Shown: positions 1 to 4,929 of the stretch, one piece after another
Position numbering within the stretch: the first letter of the stretch is position 1
How the letters are laid out: every line of letters begins with the position of its first letter
DNA from: CALBLZ01 sp041917855
GTDB lineage: Bacteria; Patescibacteriota; UBA1384; CAILIB01
Assembly: GCA_041917855.1 (NCBI GenBank)
Contig: JAYRWT010000077.1
Location: 1-9,021 of the forward strand
Direction: 5' to 3'
Length of the DNA stretch: 9,021 bases
Notes under the pieces: model-generated
What the model saw: the letters and a program-made list of their open reading frames with translations, nothing else
The model's database searches: none
What the model was told of the DNA's origin: nothing
Program-made: the position numbers and the translations under genes

Positions 1-57
1 CGAACCCCCGACCCTCTGTTCCGAAGACAGATGCTCTATCCACTGAGCTACAGGTGC
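1..57 (-). tRNA. tRNA-Arg (anticodon UCG), 3' end cut off by the window
   Basis: On the minus strand the 5' acceptor strand GCACCTG (51-57), a D-arm GCTC...GAGC, a 5-bp anticodon stem TCTGT/ACAGA with loop CTTCGGA (anticodon TCG), the variable loop GGGTC and the start of the T-arm (GGGGG then TTCG) are all present. The 3' part of the T-arm, the 3' acceptor strand and CCA lie beyond position 1. The anticodon would read CGA arginine codons. A promoter with consensus spacing lies just upstream. Confidence 0.93.
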
Positions 58-68
58 GTACGAGATGT

Positions 69-97
69 ACTCTAGCAAATACTGGGTTATTTGTCAG
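69..97 (-). promoter_or_regulatory. Sigma70-type promoter of tRNA-Arg
   Basis: On the minus strand a -35 box CTGACA (92-97) and a -10 box TAGAGT (69-74) are separated by exactly 17 bp. The expected start, about 7 nt past the -10, falls near position 62, a few bases before the mature tRNA 5' end at 57. Confidence 0.7.
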
Positions 98-147
98 GTG
101 TGGCACAGGTTGCTTTCCAATGCGAAGGTAGCCTCAATACAAGCGAA

Positions 148-173
148 GCCGGCCCTCCAAGTGGAGAACCGGC
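148..173 (-). terminator. Probable terminator hairpin after the Nudix gene
   Basis: GCCGG (148-152) pairs with CCGGC (169-173), and inside it CTCC (155-158) pairs with GGAG (163-166) across a 2x2 internal loop, with a 4-nt apical loop. It sits 8 bp past the stop codon of the minus-strand Nudix gene. The following tract on that strand is only moderately U-rich (TTCGCTTG), so termination strength is uncertain. Confidence 0.5.
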
Positions 174-181
174 CTTATGTG

Positions 182-691
182 CTAGGACTGTTTGTGTTCC
201 ATCAACATCATCTGGGTGACGATGAGGGGAGCAAACTCGGTGAGTTGCATGGGGACAATGCCGCTCTGGTCGTTGGAGAGTTCAGGAGCCTGAACCAGTC
301 GCAGGCCAGCCACTTCTAAGTTCGGTGAAAACTCGTTGGTGATTGCCAGCATTGCTTCTTCTGGTACACGGTAGATTCTGATCCAGAACCATCCGTCACG
401 CTGGATCTGGCGCTTCTCTTTCGGCACAAAGGTGCGTATACCTTCCGATTGCCACTCCGCAACCGAAATGACCTGGTTGAGCTCTTCGCAAAGCTCTCGC
501 AGGGCGGTGTCATCGGCGGTTTGGTCGCACGCTTCAGGTGCCCCTCCGAAACCAACTTCCCATGCCCCTCCTGTTTTGCGTTGGGAGAGCAAGACATGCG
601 GCTTGCCCCCGATCAATGAGATAAGTACGGCGTAGCCCGCCTCGATAGTGCAAGGCACGCCGGCGTGATTAAACTTCAGTTCGTTTTTCAT
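182..691 (-). CDS. Nudix hydrolase family protein
   Basis: Encodes 169 aa. Nudix enzymes hydrolyse nucleoside diphosphates linked to another group X, in nucleotide-pool cleaning or cofactor turnover. A Nudix box is visible at residues 49-71: a Gly/Glu-rich segment (GGAPE) followed by R65-E66-L67-x-E69-E70, the metal-binding REuxEE core. The Glu usually found 8 residues before the Arg appears as Gln and the leading spacing is one residue longer, so the box is slightly degenerate. An N-terminal beta-rich half with LLSQRK precedes the box, as in the fold. I chose ATG at 691 over the upstream GTG at 712 because GGAGTAGGA precedes it at proper spacing. There is no signal peptide, so it is cytosolic. 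It follows the nucleotidyltransferase gene by 52 bp on the same strand and is probably co-transcribed. The substrate cannot be told from sequence. Confidence 0.82.
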   Translation of the reverse strand: MKNELKFNHAGVPCTIEAGYAVLISLIGGKPHVLLSQRKTGGAWEVGFGGAPEACDQTADDTALRELCEELNQVISVAEWQSEGIRTFVPKEKRQIQRDGWFWIRIYRVPEEAMLAITNEFSPNLEVAGLRLVQAPELSNDQSGIVPMQLTEFAPLIVTQMMLMEHKQS

Positions 692-743
692 GTTCCTACT
701 CCAGCCGGCCACTCCGGTACTGTGGGAGGAAGATAGCAGCAGA

Positions 744-1466
744 CTACTCGTTTGTCAATCTGTTGAGGGCTTGTTCAAACTCTTGGGGCGTATTAATGCC
801 ATGCCACTCGTCTGGTTGCAGAAGGTAGGATGCTACGGCCTGTTCCTGTGCAAGGGCTATATCGAGTACCCCTGGCAGCGGAATCTCTCCTGATTGGCCA
901 GGTTGCACTTGTGGTAGGGTAGTTCGCAGCCAGCTAGTACTGAAGCAGTAGAGGCCTGCGCCGACATCTTTTGGTGGTTCTTTGTGCAGAGCATCTGCTT
1001 TTTTATGAATCTGCTGTATATACCCGTTACTGTGGGCAACCCAGGCGTAGGGTAGGTTCCTACTGAGAGGTGCGAGTGCCATAGTGGCCACTGCTCTGGA
1101 TTGTATATGCTGTTCGATGAGCGCAGGTATACTTGCTTGCCGCATGAAGAAGCTGTCATCGGCCTGTGCCACCACGAGATAATCTGATGTCACGAATGGA
1201 AGGGCTTGCAGTACGGCATGCCCTGTACCGAGAGGCTCAGTGGTTACGTAGCTAAGTTCCGGCCACGCAAAGTGCTCTTTGATTGCAGCTGTGAATGTGC
1301 TGATACAAACTATACGCTCACAGAAGGGCAAGCTGCGCGCTATAGAGAGAATTGGGGCGATGAGTGGCGTTCCGGCAAGCTTCACGAGCGGCTTTGGTTC
1401 TGCCGCGCCGAGTCGTGTGCCTTTGCCAGCCGCAAGTATTACAATACTGCTTGAGTGATGCTGCAT
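744..1466 (-). CDS. GlmU/MobA-type nucleotidyltransferase (stand-alone sugar-phosphate NTP transferase domain)
   Basis: Encodes 240 aa. The family transfers a nucleoside monophosphate from an NTP to a sugar phosphate, releasing pyrophosphate. Visible motifs: nucleotide-binding LAAGKGTRLG (11-20) followed by PKPL (24-27); LGTGHAV (79-85), as in the GlmU uridylyltransferase; the metal-binding acidic motif ADD (102-104); GAGLYCF (169-175); GEIPL (193-197); and HGINTP (222-227), whose Asn matches the second metal ligand of GlmU. The C-terminal left-handed beta-helix acetyltransferase domain of full GlmU is absent, so this is the pyrophosphorylase half only, ending in a short helix. The Mg-binding residues are intact, so it is probably active; UTP and GlcNAc-1-P are plausible but unproven substrates. 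The start has only a weak RBS (CGGAT). A terminator hairpin lies 15-20 bp upstream, so expression may depend on read-through from the tRNA operon or on a promoter I cannot see. Confidence 0.82.
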   Translation of the reverse strand: MQHHSSSIVILAAGKGTRLGAAEPKPLVKLAGTPLIAPILSIARSLPFCERIVCISTFTAAIKEHFAWPELSYVTTEPLGTGHAVLQALPFVTSDYLVVAQADDSFFMRQASIPALIEQHIQSRAVATMALAPLSRNLPYAWVAHSNGYIQQIHKKADALHKEPPKDVGAGLYCFSTSWLRTTLPQVQPGQSGEIPLPGVLDIALAQEQAVASYLLQPDEWHGINTPQEFEQALNRLTNE

Positions 1467-1482
1467 GATCCGTTTAGTTTAT

Positions 1483-1514
1483 CACAAAAACCAGCTGCGA
1501 GAGCTGGTTTTTGT
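1483..1514 (-). terminator. Strong, symmetric intrinsic terminator after tRNA-His
   Basis: CAAAAACCAGCT (1485-1496) pairs with AGCTGGTTTTTG across a 5-nt loop (GCGAG). A-tract and T-tract flank it symmetrically, so it could work in both directions. It lies a few bases past the CCA end of tRNA-His (minus strand) and directly in front of the nucleotidyltransferase start. Confidence 0.85.
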
Positions 1515-1517
1515 TAT

Positions 1518-1593
1518 TGGGGTGGCTGATGGGGATCGAACCCACGACCACTAGAGCCACAATCTAGTGCGCTACCACTGCGCCACAGCCACC
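1518..1593 (-). tRNA. tRNA-His (anticodon GUG), complete, CCA encoded
   Basis: Acceptor stem GTGGCTG/CAGCCAC, D-arm GCGC...GCGC, anticodon stem CTAGA/TCTAG with loop TTGTGGC (anticodon GTG), and a T-arm. The histidine-specific extra G at position -1 is encoded at 1593, and the discriminator opposite it is C (1521), as expected for histidyl-tRNA synthetase recognition. CCA is encoded at 1518-1520. It lies downstream of tRNA-Gly and upstream of a strong terminator, probably in one transcript. Confidence 0.97.
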
Positions 1594-1611
1594 AAGTATT
1601 TGTAATTTTTG
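1571..1611 (-). repeat. Copy A of a 40-bp direct repeat (5' part of tRNA-His plus its leader)
   Basis: This stretch holds the 5' 22 or so nucleotides of the intact tRNA-His gene plus 18 bp of A/T-rich leader. It recurs at 1651-1690 with a single 1-bp difference (an extra A at 1574). Copy A belongs to the functional gene. Confidence 0.9.
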
Positions 1612-1650
1612 AAGTGCGAGCACCTAACTGCGTACAGGGGAAAACGAAGT

Positions 1651-1690
1651 GCTCCACTGCGCCACAGCCACCAAGTATTTGTAATTTTTG
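1651..1690 (-). repeat. Copy B of the repeat: truncated tRNA-His 5' fragment between tRNA-Gly and tRNA-His
   Basis: Near-identical to 1571-1611 but followed on its 3' side (1612-1650) by sequence that no longer folds as a tRNA, so it is a tRNA-His remnant rather than a gene. The copies are 79-80 bp apart. Copy B ends exactly at the CCA of tRNA-Gly. The simplest reading is a local tandem duplication of the tRNA-Gly/tRNA-His spacer with part of tRNA-His, followed by decay. Confidence 0.85.
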
Positions 1691-1762
1691 GAGCGGGTAG
1701 CGGGAGTCGAACCCGCGTCTTCTCCTTGGAAGGGAGGCATAATACCGTTATACGATACCCGC
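1689..1762 (-). tRNA. tRNA-Gly (anticodon UCC), complete, CCA encoded
   Basis: Acceptor stem GCGGGTA/TACCCGC, anticodon loop CTTCCAA (anticodon TCC) on a CTCC/GGAG stem with one terminal C-A mismatch, T-arm CGGGT-TCGACTC-CCG, discriminator U, and CCA encoded at 1689-1691. It would read GGA and GGG codons. It is the first gene of the tRNA-Gly/tRNA-His pair. Confidence 0.95.
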
Positions 1763-1774
1763 ACGCGCTATTCG

Positions 1775-1780
1775 TTTATA
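1775..1780 (-). promoter_or_regulatory. -10 box of the tRNA-Gly/tRNA-His promoter
   Basis: TATAAA on the minus strand, ending 12 bp before the mature 5' end of tRNA-Gly, the usual distance for a stable-RNA promoter. No good -35 box is evident (GTTCTC at about 18 bp is the best). Confidence 0.5.
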
Positions 1781-1869
1781 CCAGATTCTCGAGGCGATGA
1801 GAACTCACCTATGGCTTGGTTGAAAAATTAGGCGTTAGTGATTGATGTTTTGCTGCATATTTGAGGCAA

Positions 1870-1900
1870 AGAAAAACCACCAGCCCATGCGGACTAGTGG
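1870..1900 (-). terminator. Intrinsic terminator of the 336-aa gene
   Basis: On the minus strand a 10-bp stem (CCACTAGTCC with GGGCTGGTGG, including G-U pairs) closes a GCAT tetraloop and is followed by TTTTTC. It lies 24 bp past the stop codon at 1924. The G-U pairs are valid only on the minus-strand RNA, which supports that direction. Confidence 0.88.
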
Positions 1901-1923
1901 CTTTCAGGTTGTCGCCGATGAGG

Positions 1924-2934
1924 CTACCTGGTGACCTCGAGGTACTCCCACAGGGGGATCTCGTGGTCACCGGTGATTACGTAGTTCCTCCTTACGATCG
2001 GCGTGCCTTTCATGCCGATAGCGCGGAAGTGCCCCACTGCTCCAGAGGCAGATTCCTCCTCTGGAATGATTCGCGGCTCTACGCACAGGCCCGCTGCTAG
2101 CAGGCGCGCATGTATGTAGACCAGGGTGGCAAAGCCAACCATCTGTGCTCGGGCAGCCTGCTCACGCTCTTTACCGAGGCAACCCAGAATGGCCAAGCTC
2201 GGCAGCAGCTCTGCGGGAAAGAAGCTGGCTTCGTCACCCAACACCTCAAGCAGAGCAGTAGCTGCTATGTCGGCTGGGAGCTGATATGCCCGATCAAGAT
2301 CGATCGGCAACCGAGCCTGTGGGTGGTGGCAGATGGCCGCCAGCACATTCTTGGCGAACTGGGGTGTTAGGATCCTTCCACCAGTATCCAGGTACTGCAT
2401 GCCTCGGTAGACAGACCGAAGCTCAGCAACCCGCCAGACTGCCACACAGAAGTCGTCGAACACCGGGGTCTTGCGCAGCTCCCATGGGACAAATCCCGTG
2501 ATGGCGGCAAGATTGGCAAGGCGCTTACGCCTGCTCGCTTCGAGTGCCGAAATGACGATACCCAAGAAAATGGGTTCCTCTGTCCAGACCGTTCCCCACT
2601 CTGGTTCGAGTGCAGCGGCAACGGCAGGGGCATCGGGAATACCGTGCTCATCAAGTTTAACGAACTCGTACGCGCCACCCTTCACTCGTTCGAGCGGGTG
2701 GGCTTGGTCGGCCTGCAGAATTTGCAGGACAATTGACTCGAGCATCGGCAGGTTGTCGGTGCCAAAGTGTCTGGTCCACAGCGAGACGGCATTCCTGACC
2801 ATTCCGCTCACGAACACCTCGTCGAAGTTGGTCTCAACCTTTGCGGCATTAACCTGTGCTGCTGCTCTGGCGGCTCGCTCTGCGGCGGCTTTCTTTTGGC
2901 CTTTGGTTAGTCTGACTGCGTCTTTGTTGTTCAT
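1924..2934 (-). CDS. Hypothetical protein, 336 aa, unrecognised
   Basis: I do not recognise this family. The N-terminal 32 residues are basic and alanine-rich (KGQKKAAAERAARAAAQ), probably one long helix that could bind nucleic acid or a partner. The rest looks like a mostly helical soluble protein with scattered Trp. I see no membrane segment, signal peptide, metal-binding cysteine cluster, Walker motif or other catalytic signature. The C-terminus (after about residue 295) is more polar and seems to form a small beta-rich end. ATG at 2934 was chosen over GTG at 2961 because AGAGG precedes it at 6 nt; the GTG lies inside the promoter's -10 box. Single-gene unit: its own promoter (2958-2986) and terminator (1870-1900). 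Composition resembles rny and is richer in G+C than the element to its right, so it is probably a resident chromosomal gene. Confidence 0.75.
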   Translation of the reverse strand: MNNKDAVRLTKGQKKAAAERAARAAAQVNAAKVETNFDEVFVSGMVRNAVSLWTRHFGTDNLPMLESIVLQILQADQAHPLERVKGGAYEFVKLDEHGIPDAPAVAAALEPEWGTVWTEEPIFLGIVISALEASRRKRLANLAAITGFVPWELRKTPVFDDFCVAVWRVAELRSVYRGMQYLDTGGRILTPQFAKNVLAAICHHPQARLPIDLDRAYQLPADIAATALLEVLGDEASFFPAELLPSLAILGCLGKEREQAARAQMVGFATLVYIHARLLAAGLCVEPRIIPEEESASGAVGHFRAIGMKGTPIVRRNYVITGDHEIPLWEYLEVTR

Positions 2935-2957
2935 GATCGCCTCTAGCGGTTGCGCGC

Positions 2958-2986
2958 ACACTACCCAAATCTGGCTGAAAAGTCAA
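2958..2986 (-). promoter_or_regulatory. Sigma70-type promoter of the 336-aa gene
   Basis: On the minus strand -35 TTGACT (2981-2986) and -10 TAGTGT (2958-2963) with a 17-bp spacer. The start would fall near 2951, giving a short leader carrying the AGAGG ribosome-binding site in front of ATG 2934. Confidence 0.75.
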
Positions 2987-3007
2987 TGTGGTAGCGAGTT
3001 ATACAAA

Positions 3008-3049
3008 AGAAAAAACCTGCGTTCCTTGCGGATTGCAGGTTCTTTCTTT
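3008..3049 (-). terminator. Bidirectional intrinsic terminator, probably the original terminator of tRNA-Pro
   Basis: AACCTGC (3014-3020) pairs with GCAGGTT (3035-3041), and the helix continues through TCC/GGA to a TTGC loop. The minus strand ends in TTTTTTC, the plus strand in TTCTTTCTTT. On the minus strand it follows an att half-site that keeps the tRNA-Pro CCA end. Without the element it would lie just after tRNA-Pro, which suggests it once terminated that tRNA (inference). Confidence 0.8.
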
Positions 3050-3054
3050 GGTCG
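3047..3054. repeat. Putative attL core (8-bp direct repeat)
   Basis: TTTGGTCG, identical to 6735-6742. With the next bases it forms the perfect 10-bp palindrome TGGTCGACCA (3049-3058), the kind of symmetry expected at a serine recombinase attachment site. The right copy lacks this palindrome because it continues into tRNA-Pro. Confidence 0.55.
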
Positions 3055-3184
3055 ACCAGACGAGACCTTTCTCGAATGGGTGTATTTATTCGTAAATAAC
3101 CTGGGTTCACTACGTGAGCCTATCCTGCAGTTAGCTGAGTCATTGGTTCCGCCCGCTTCTTGTAGAGAGGGTTTTAAGCTATAG
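3055..3184 (+). other. Displaced alternative C-terminal exon of the serine recombinase (in-frame only in the circular form)
   Basis: This is an open frame without its own start. Read from the att core it begins F-G-R, like recombinase codons 543-545, then continues for 42 residues (PDETFLEWVYLF... ...ASCREGFKL) to TAG at 3182-3184. The phase matches the recombinase exactly if 6742 is joined to 3055. The peptide looks protein-like: an amphipathic stretch (FLEWVYLFVNN) and a second one (LREPILQLAESL). In the integrated state it has no start codon or upstream gene and is probably untranslated. It ends 7 bp before the ATG of the small ORF, as expected for an operon. Confidence 0.55.
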
Positions 3185-3185
3185 T
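3180..3185 (+). promoter_or_regulatory. -10 box of a possible leaderless promoter for the 51-aa ORF
   Basis: TATAGT ends 6 nt before ATG 3192, so transcription would start at or next to the A of the start codon. The box overlaps the TAG stop of the displaced recombinase tail. The -35 region is weak. The same 6-nt geometry is seen before 5109 and 8754. Confidence 0.45.
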
Positions 3186-3191
3186 TTGCGT

Positions 3192-3347
3192 ATGTCAGAT
3201 CTAAATGAACTCGTAGAGATACTTCAGCAAGAACAGCAGGCTCCTGCGCCGCAGCCTGTACCTGAGACACCAGAAATACTACAAAACAGTGCTGGCCAAC
3301 TTGTTCAGTTAGGGGATCAGCCTGCTCAGACTAAAATAGATAACTGA
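3192..3347 (+). CDS. Small hypothetical protein, 51 aa, Gln/Pro-rich
   Basis: Unrecognised. The sequence starts MSDLNELVEILQQEQQAPAP and ends QTKIDN before TGA. The first 16 residues would form an acidic amphipathic helix (leucine/isoleucine at positions 4, 7, 10, 11); the rest is Gln/Pro-rich and probably disordered. There is no cysteine, signal peptide or membrane segment. No Shine-Dalgarno lies at proper spacing; TATAGT 6 nt upstream of ATG suggests leaderless translation. In the circular form of the element the recombinase stop would be 7 bp upstream, making this the next gene of the same unit. It is followed by the structured RNA region. It might be a small DNA- or protein-binding regulator such as a directionality factor, but that is only positional reasoning. 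It may also be a chance ORF. Confidence 0.45.
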   Translation: MSDLNELVEILQQEQQAPAPQPVPETPEILQNSAGQLVQLGDQPAQTKIDN

Positions 3348-3472
3348 TATACCAGAGGGTTCTCGAAGCTAATATACCCGGGGGCTTAGTATCCTTTTAT
3401 GAAGACCTTAGTGGTGCAGCAAGGCACCGTAGCGTATATCCCAGTATCTGAGACTAAACAATAACGAAGGTC
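3346..3472 (+). other. Region with further RNA-like pairing upstream of the large ncRNA
   Basis: No ORF. GATATAC (3346-3352) is complementary to GTATATC (3434-3440), GACCTT (3404-3409) to AAGGTC (3467-3472), and GGTGC/GCACC forms a hairpin with loop AGCAAG (3413-3428). The first two long-range pairings cross each other, so they could only coexist as a pseudoknot. This may be the 5' part of the downstream RNA, a separate RNA, or coincidence. Confidence 0.3.
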
Positions 3473-3529
3473 CCTTTGACAGGAATCATCTACAGGAGCT
3501 GATAAATAGCATTTACAGGTTTAAATGAG

Positions 3530-3558
3530 TTGATTTTTTCCTAGATTTTTTACATACT
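3530..3558 (+). promoter_or_regulatory. Tentative promoter of the large structured RNA
   Basis: TTGATT (3530-3535) and CATACT (3553-3558) with a 17-bp spacer in a T-rich stretch, placing the start near 3565, about 10 nt before the 5' strand of the closing helix. TATAGC at 3559-3564 is an alternative -10. Both are imperfect. Confidence 0.35.
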
Positions 3559-3564
3559 TATAGC

Positions 3565-4020
3565 GTTAACAAATAGAGGTTGGTCCCTCTCATAAGCTGC
3601 TACCGACACAAAATCTGTGTCACTCCTAGGTGCCAGGTACCTAAAAAGACCATGCGCCTCAAGCGTAATTACCGAAAGGTAGTAGCGCCTGGCCCCTGGG
3701 AGGGGTACAGATTTTTTTGTATCCCTCACCCCTAACCAGGGTGATGGGAATAAGCCCTGGCCGACCTCACAGGTCGCGACTATAAGCGATAAGCATCTAG
3801 CAATGAAACCATTGCAGCTTATCAGGCCACCATTGGTTTGCTATAAACCTCCACCTGGCTGGATGTGGACCGATGGGACGCGGAAATTACTGCCGAGGCC
3901 GATGGAAATGGTAATACAAAAAGAGGCTCGGGTTCCAGTGAAGATTATTTTTCACAAAGAAACCAAACCTCTTAAAGCTTGACCCAGCTTTCACCTCTCC
4001 TTACGGGGAGGTGTTTTGTT
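3565..4020 (+). ncRNA. Large structured non-coding RNA, about 450 nt, family unknown
   Basis: No meaningful ORF on either strand. The 5' segment AGAGGTT-GGT (3575-3584) pairs with ACC-A-AACCTCT (3962-3972), closing the molecule. Between them I can place: GACACA/TGTGTC (3605-3621); GCCAGG/CCTGGC (3632-3637 with 3688-3693), enclosing TGCGC/GCGTA (3653-3667) and a GAAA tetraloop hairpin TACC/GGTA (3670-3681); CCC-TCACCC/GGGTGA-GGG (3723-3748); CGACCT/AGGTCG (3762-3776); GATAAGC/GCTTATC (3788-3823) with CAATG/CATTG at its tip; GGTTT/AAACC (3835-3849); TCCAC/GTGGA (3850-3869); ATTAC/GTAAT (3886-3915); GTGAA/TTCAC (3938-3955); AAAGCT/AGCTTT (3974-3991). A strong terminator ends it. G-U pairs fit the plus strand. 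Loops are A-rich, as in real structured RNAs. It lacks the P4 sequences of RNase P and the tRNA-like ends of tmRNA. Ends are approximate. Confidence 0.75.
3992..4020 (+). terminator. Strong intrinsic terminator of the large ncRNA
   Basis: CACCTCTCC (3992-4000) pairs with GGGGAGGTG (4005-4013) across a TTAC loop, followed by TTTTGTT. The internal U-G pair and the U-tract fit the plus strand only. Confidence 0.92.
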
Positions 4021-4030
4021 AGTCTAAGTA

Positions 4031-4046
4031 TATGGTGTACACCATA
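4031..4046. repeat. Perfect 16-bp palindrome, operator-like
   Basis: TATGGTGTACACCATA is fully self-complementary and lies 11 bp past the ncRNA terminator. A looser inverted repeat (ACAAT...ATTGT, 4053-4076) follows. A dimeric DNA-binding protein site is the natural guess; no partner is identified. The rest of 4021-4280 has no gene that I can support, only the direct repeats listed next. Confidence 0.5.
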
Positions 4047-4225
4047 ATTCAGACAATATGTTTTGTACCACATTGTAGTATATTTAGCTATAGGACTCAC
4101 TTATTTTGTTGACCATCGACCATTATATTGCATCTACATCATCTCCTGTGTGGAGTGAGAAAAGGTGTGACATGATAAAACATCTGAGTATTTACCATGT
4201 GATATCCACGTAAATGCTGTTCTTC

Positions 4226-4267
4226 GCTAACAACTCTGTAGCTAACATTTGCTAACAAAACCTAACG
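4226..4267 (-). repeat. Short direct repeats GCTAACA, three exact copies and one variant
   Basis: GCTAACA occurs at 4226-4232, 4241-4247 and 4251-4257, with CCTAACG at 4261-4267, giving spacings of 15, 10 and 10 bp (one or about one and a half helical turns). They sit just past the stop codon of the zinc-ribbon gene. Such phased heptamers suggest a protein-binding array (recombination accessory, iteron or operator), but function is unknown. Confidence 0.5.
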
Positions 4268-4280
4268 TTTCTATAGGGGG

Positions 4281-4904
4281 TCAGTAAGTTTTCAGTGTTT
4301 TCTGCGGGTTGCCCTGGCGAACAAGCTCTTTGTAGCCAGTTGTAGTGTTGAACTTCATGCTAGCTAGGTAATGACTATATAGTTCGTTCTTAGCAGACTC
4401 TGAAAGTTTTGGGTCAAGAATCTTCTCAAAATAGCTCTGAGCAATACTTTTATTATCGAAGTAGTCGATATACAAGTTTGTCGTTCCGGCAGTATATTGA
4501 CCCACTAGCAAATCATTTAACGCTATGATTTTGGCGTCTGAGGTTTCAGTGGTGTAAATGATCAATTTACGGAGTGTGCCAGAGCCAGTATTGCTAACAA
4601 CTTCGTAAGTTGAAGCTGGAGTACTTGTGGTGGTAGGAGTGGGGGTAGAGGGCGTTGGTGTAGATTCTGTTGAGGTAGCATATGCTACTAAGCCAACCAA
4701 TATCGGTATTACTACAAATAAGACACAACATCCGCTTGCCTTTTTACTCTCTTCGGCGTTTTTCCTTTTCTTCTCTACCTGAGCACGTAGAGCATCTTCT
4801 TTTAGGGCTGATTCTTGCTTAACTGCTTCGTTGATCCACTCCCGACAGTTGGGGCATTTTACAGCCTTGTCAGATATTTCAGTTTGGCAATATGGGCAAA
4901 GCAT
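4281..4904 (-). CDS. Zinc-ribbon, single-pass membrane protein with an extracytoplasmic domain
   Basis: Encodes 207 aa. Domain order: an N-terminal zinc ribbon with two CPxC knuckles (C3, C6, C17, C20); a charged Lys/Glu-rich helical stretch (about 25-56); one hydrophobic membrane segment (about 59-76, starting with two Cys); a Ser/Thr/Pro linker (about 78-98); and a C-terminal domain of about 110 residues I do not recognise. By charge, the zinc ribbon and basic helix should be cytoplasmic and the C-terminal domain outside. Zinc-ribbon/TM/linker proteins of this plan are widespread and mostly uncharacterised. ATG 4904 was chosen over an upstream TTG at 4934 because the zinc ribbon begins there. 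No Shine-Dalgarno is visible. It is transcribed divergently from the recombinase across an operator-like cluster. As cargo of the element it could sense or alter the envelope, but no function can be assigned. Confidence 0.75.
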   Translation of the reverse strand: MLCPYCQTEISDKAVKCPNCREWINEAVKQESALKEDALRAQVEKKRKNAEESKKASGCCVLFVVIPILVGLVAYATSTESTPTPSTPTPTTTSTPASTYEVVSNTGSGTLRKLIIYTTETSDAKIIALNDLLVGQYTAGTTNLYIDYFDNKSIAQSYFEKILDPKLSESAKNELYSHYLASMKFNTTTGYKELVRQGNPQKTLKTY

Positions 4905-4929
4905 GGTTAGTGATCTAAAAATAAAAACG

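Noticed and set aside
1512..1530. Alternative left end of the element at tRNA-His (shared GGGGTG)
   Set aside because: The match to tRNA-Pro is only the short generic acceptor sequence, and the interval would include an intact host-like gene and tRNAs. The 3047 site explains frame, terminator and composition better.
1609..1800. 63-aa plus-strand ORF over tRNA-Gly
   Set aside because: GSRTRVFSLEG is the antisense translation of tRNA-Gly. It is not a gene.
2471..3184. 237-aa plus-strand ORF
   Set aside because: Its first two thirds are the antisense shadow of the 336-aa gene, and it crosses that gene's promoter and a terminator. Only its last 42 codons, after the att core, are interesting as the displaced recombinase tail.
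2935..3190. T-box or amino-acid attenuator in front of the 336-aa gene
   Set aside because: The terminator at 3008-3049 suggested a leader, but no T-box sequence is present and the gene has its own promoter after that terminator.
3565..4020. RNase P RNA or tmRNA
   Set aside because: Size and closure would fit RNase P, but the universal P4 strands (GAAAGTCC-type and ACAGAA-type) and the other conserved blocks are missing. For tmRNA there is no T-arm, no CCA-type 3' end and no tag reading frame ending in Ala-Ala.
3346..4020. Self-splicing group I or II intron
   Set aside because: No recognisable group II domain V, no convincing P7/P3 core of group I, and no interrupted host gene on either side.
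4021..4280. Short ORFs in the gap after the ncRNA
   Set aside because: The best is 26 codons starting inside the palindrome, with no initiation signal.
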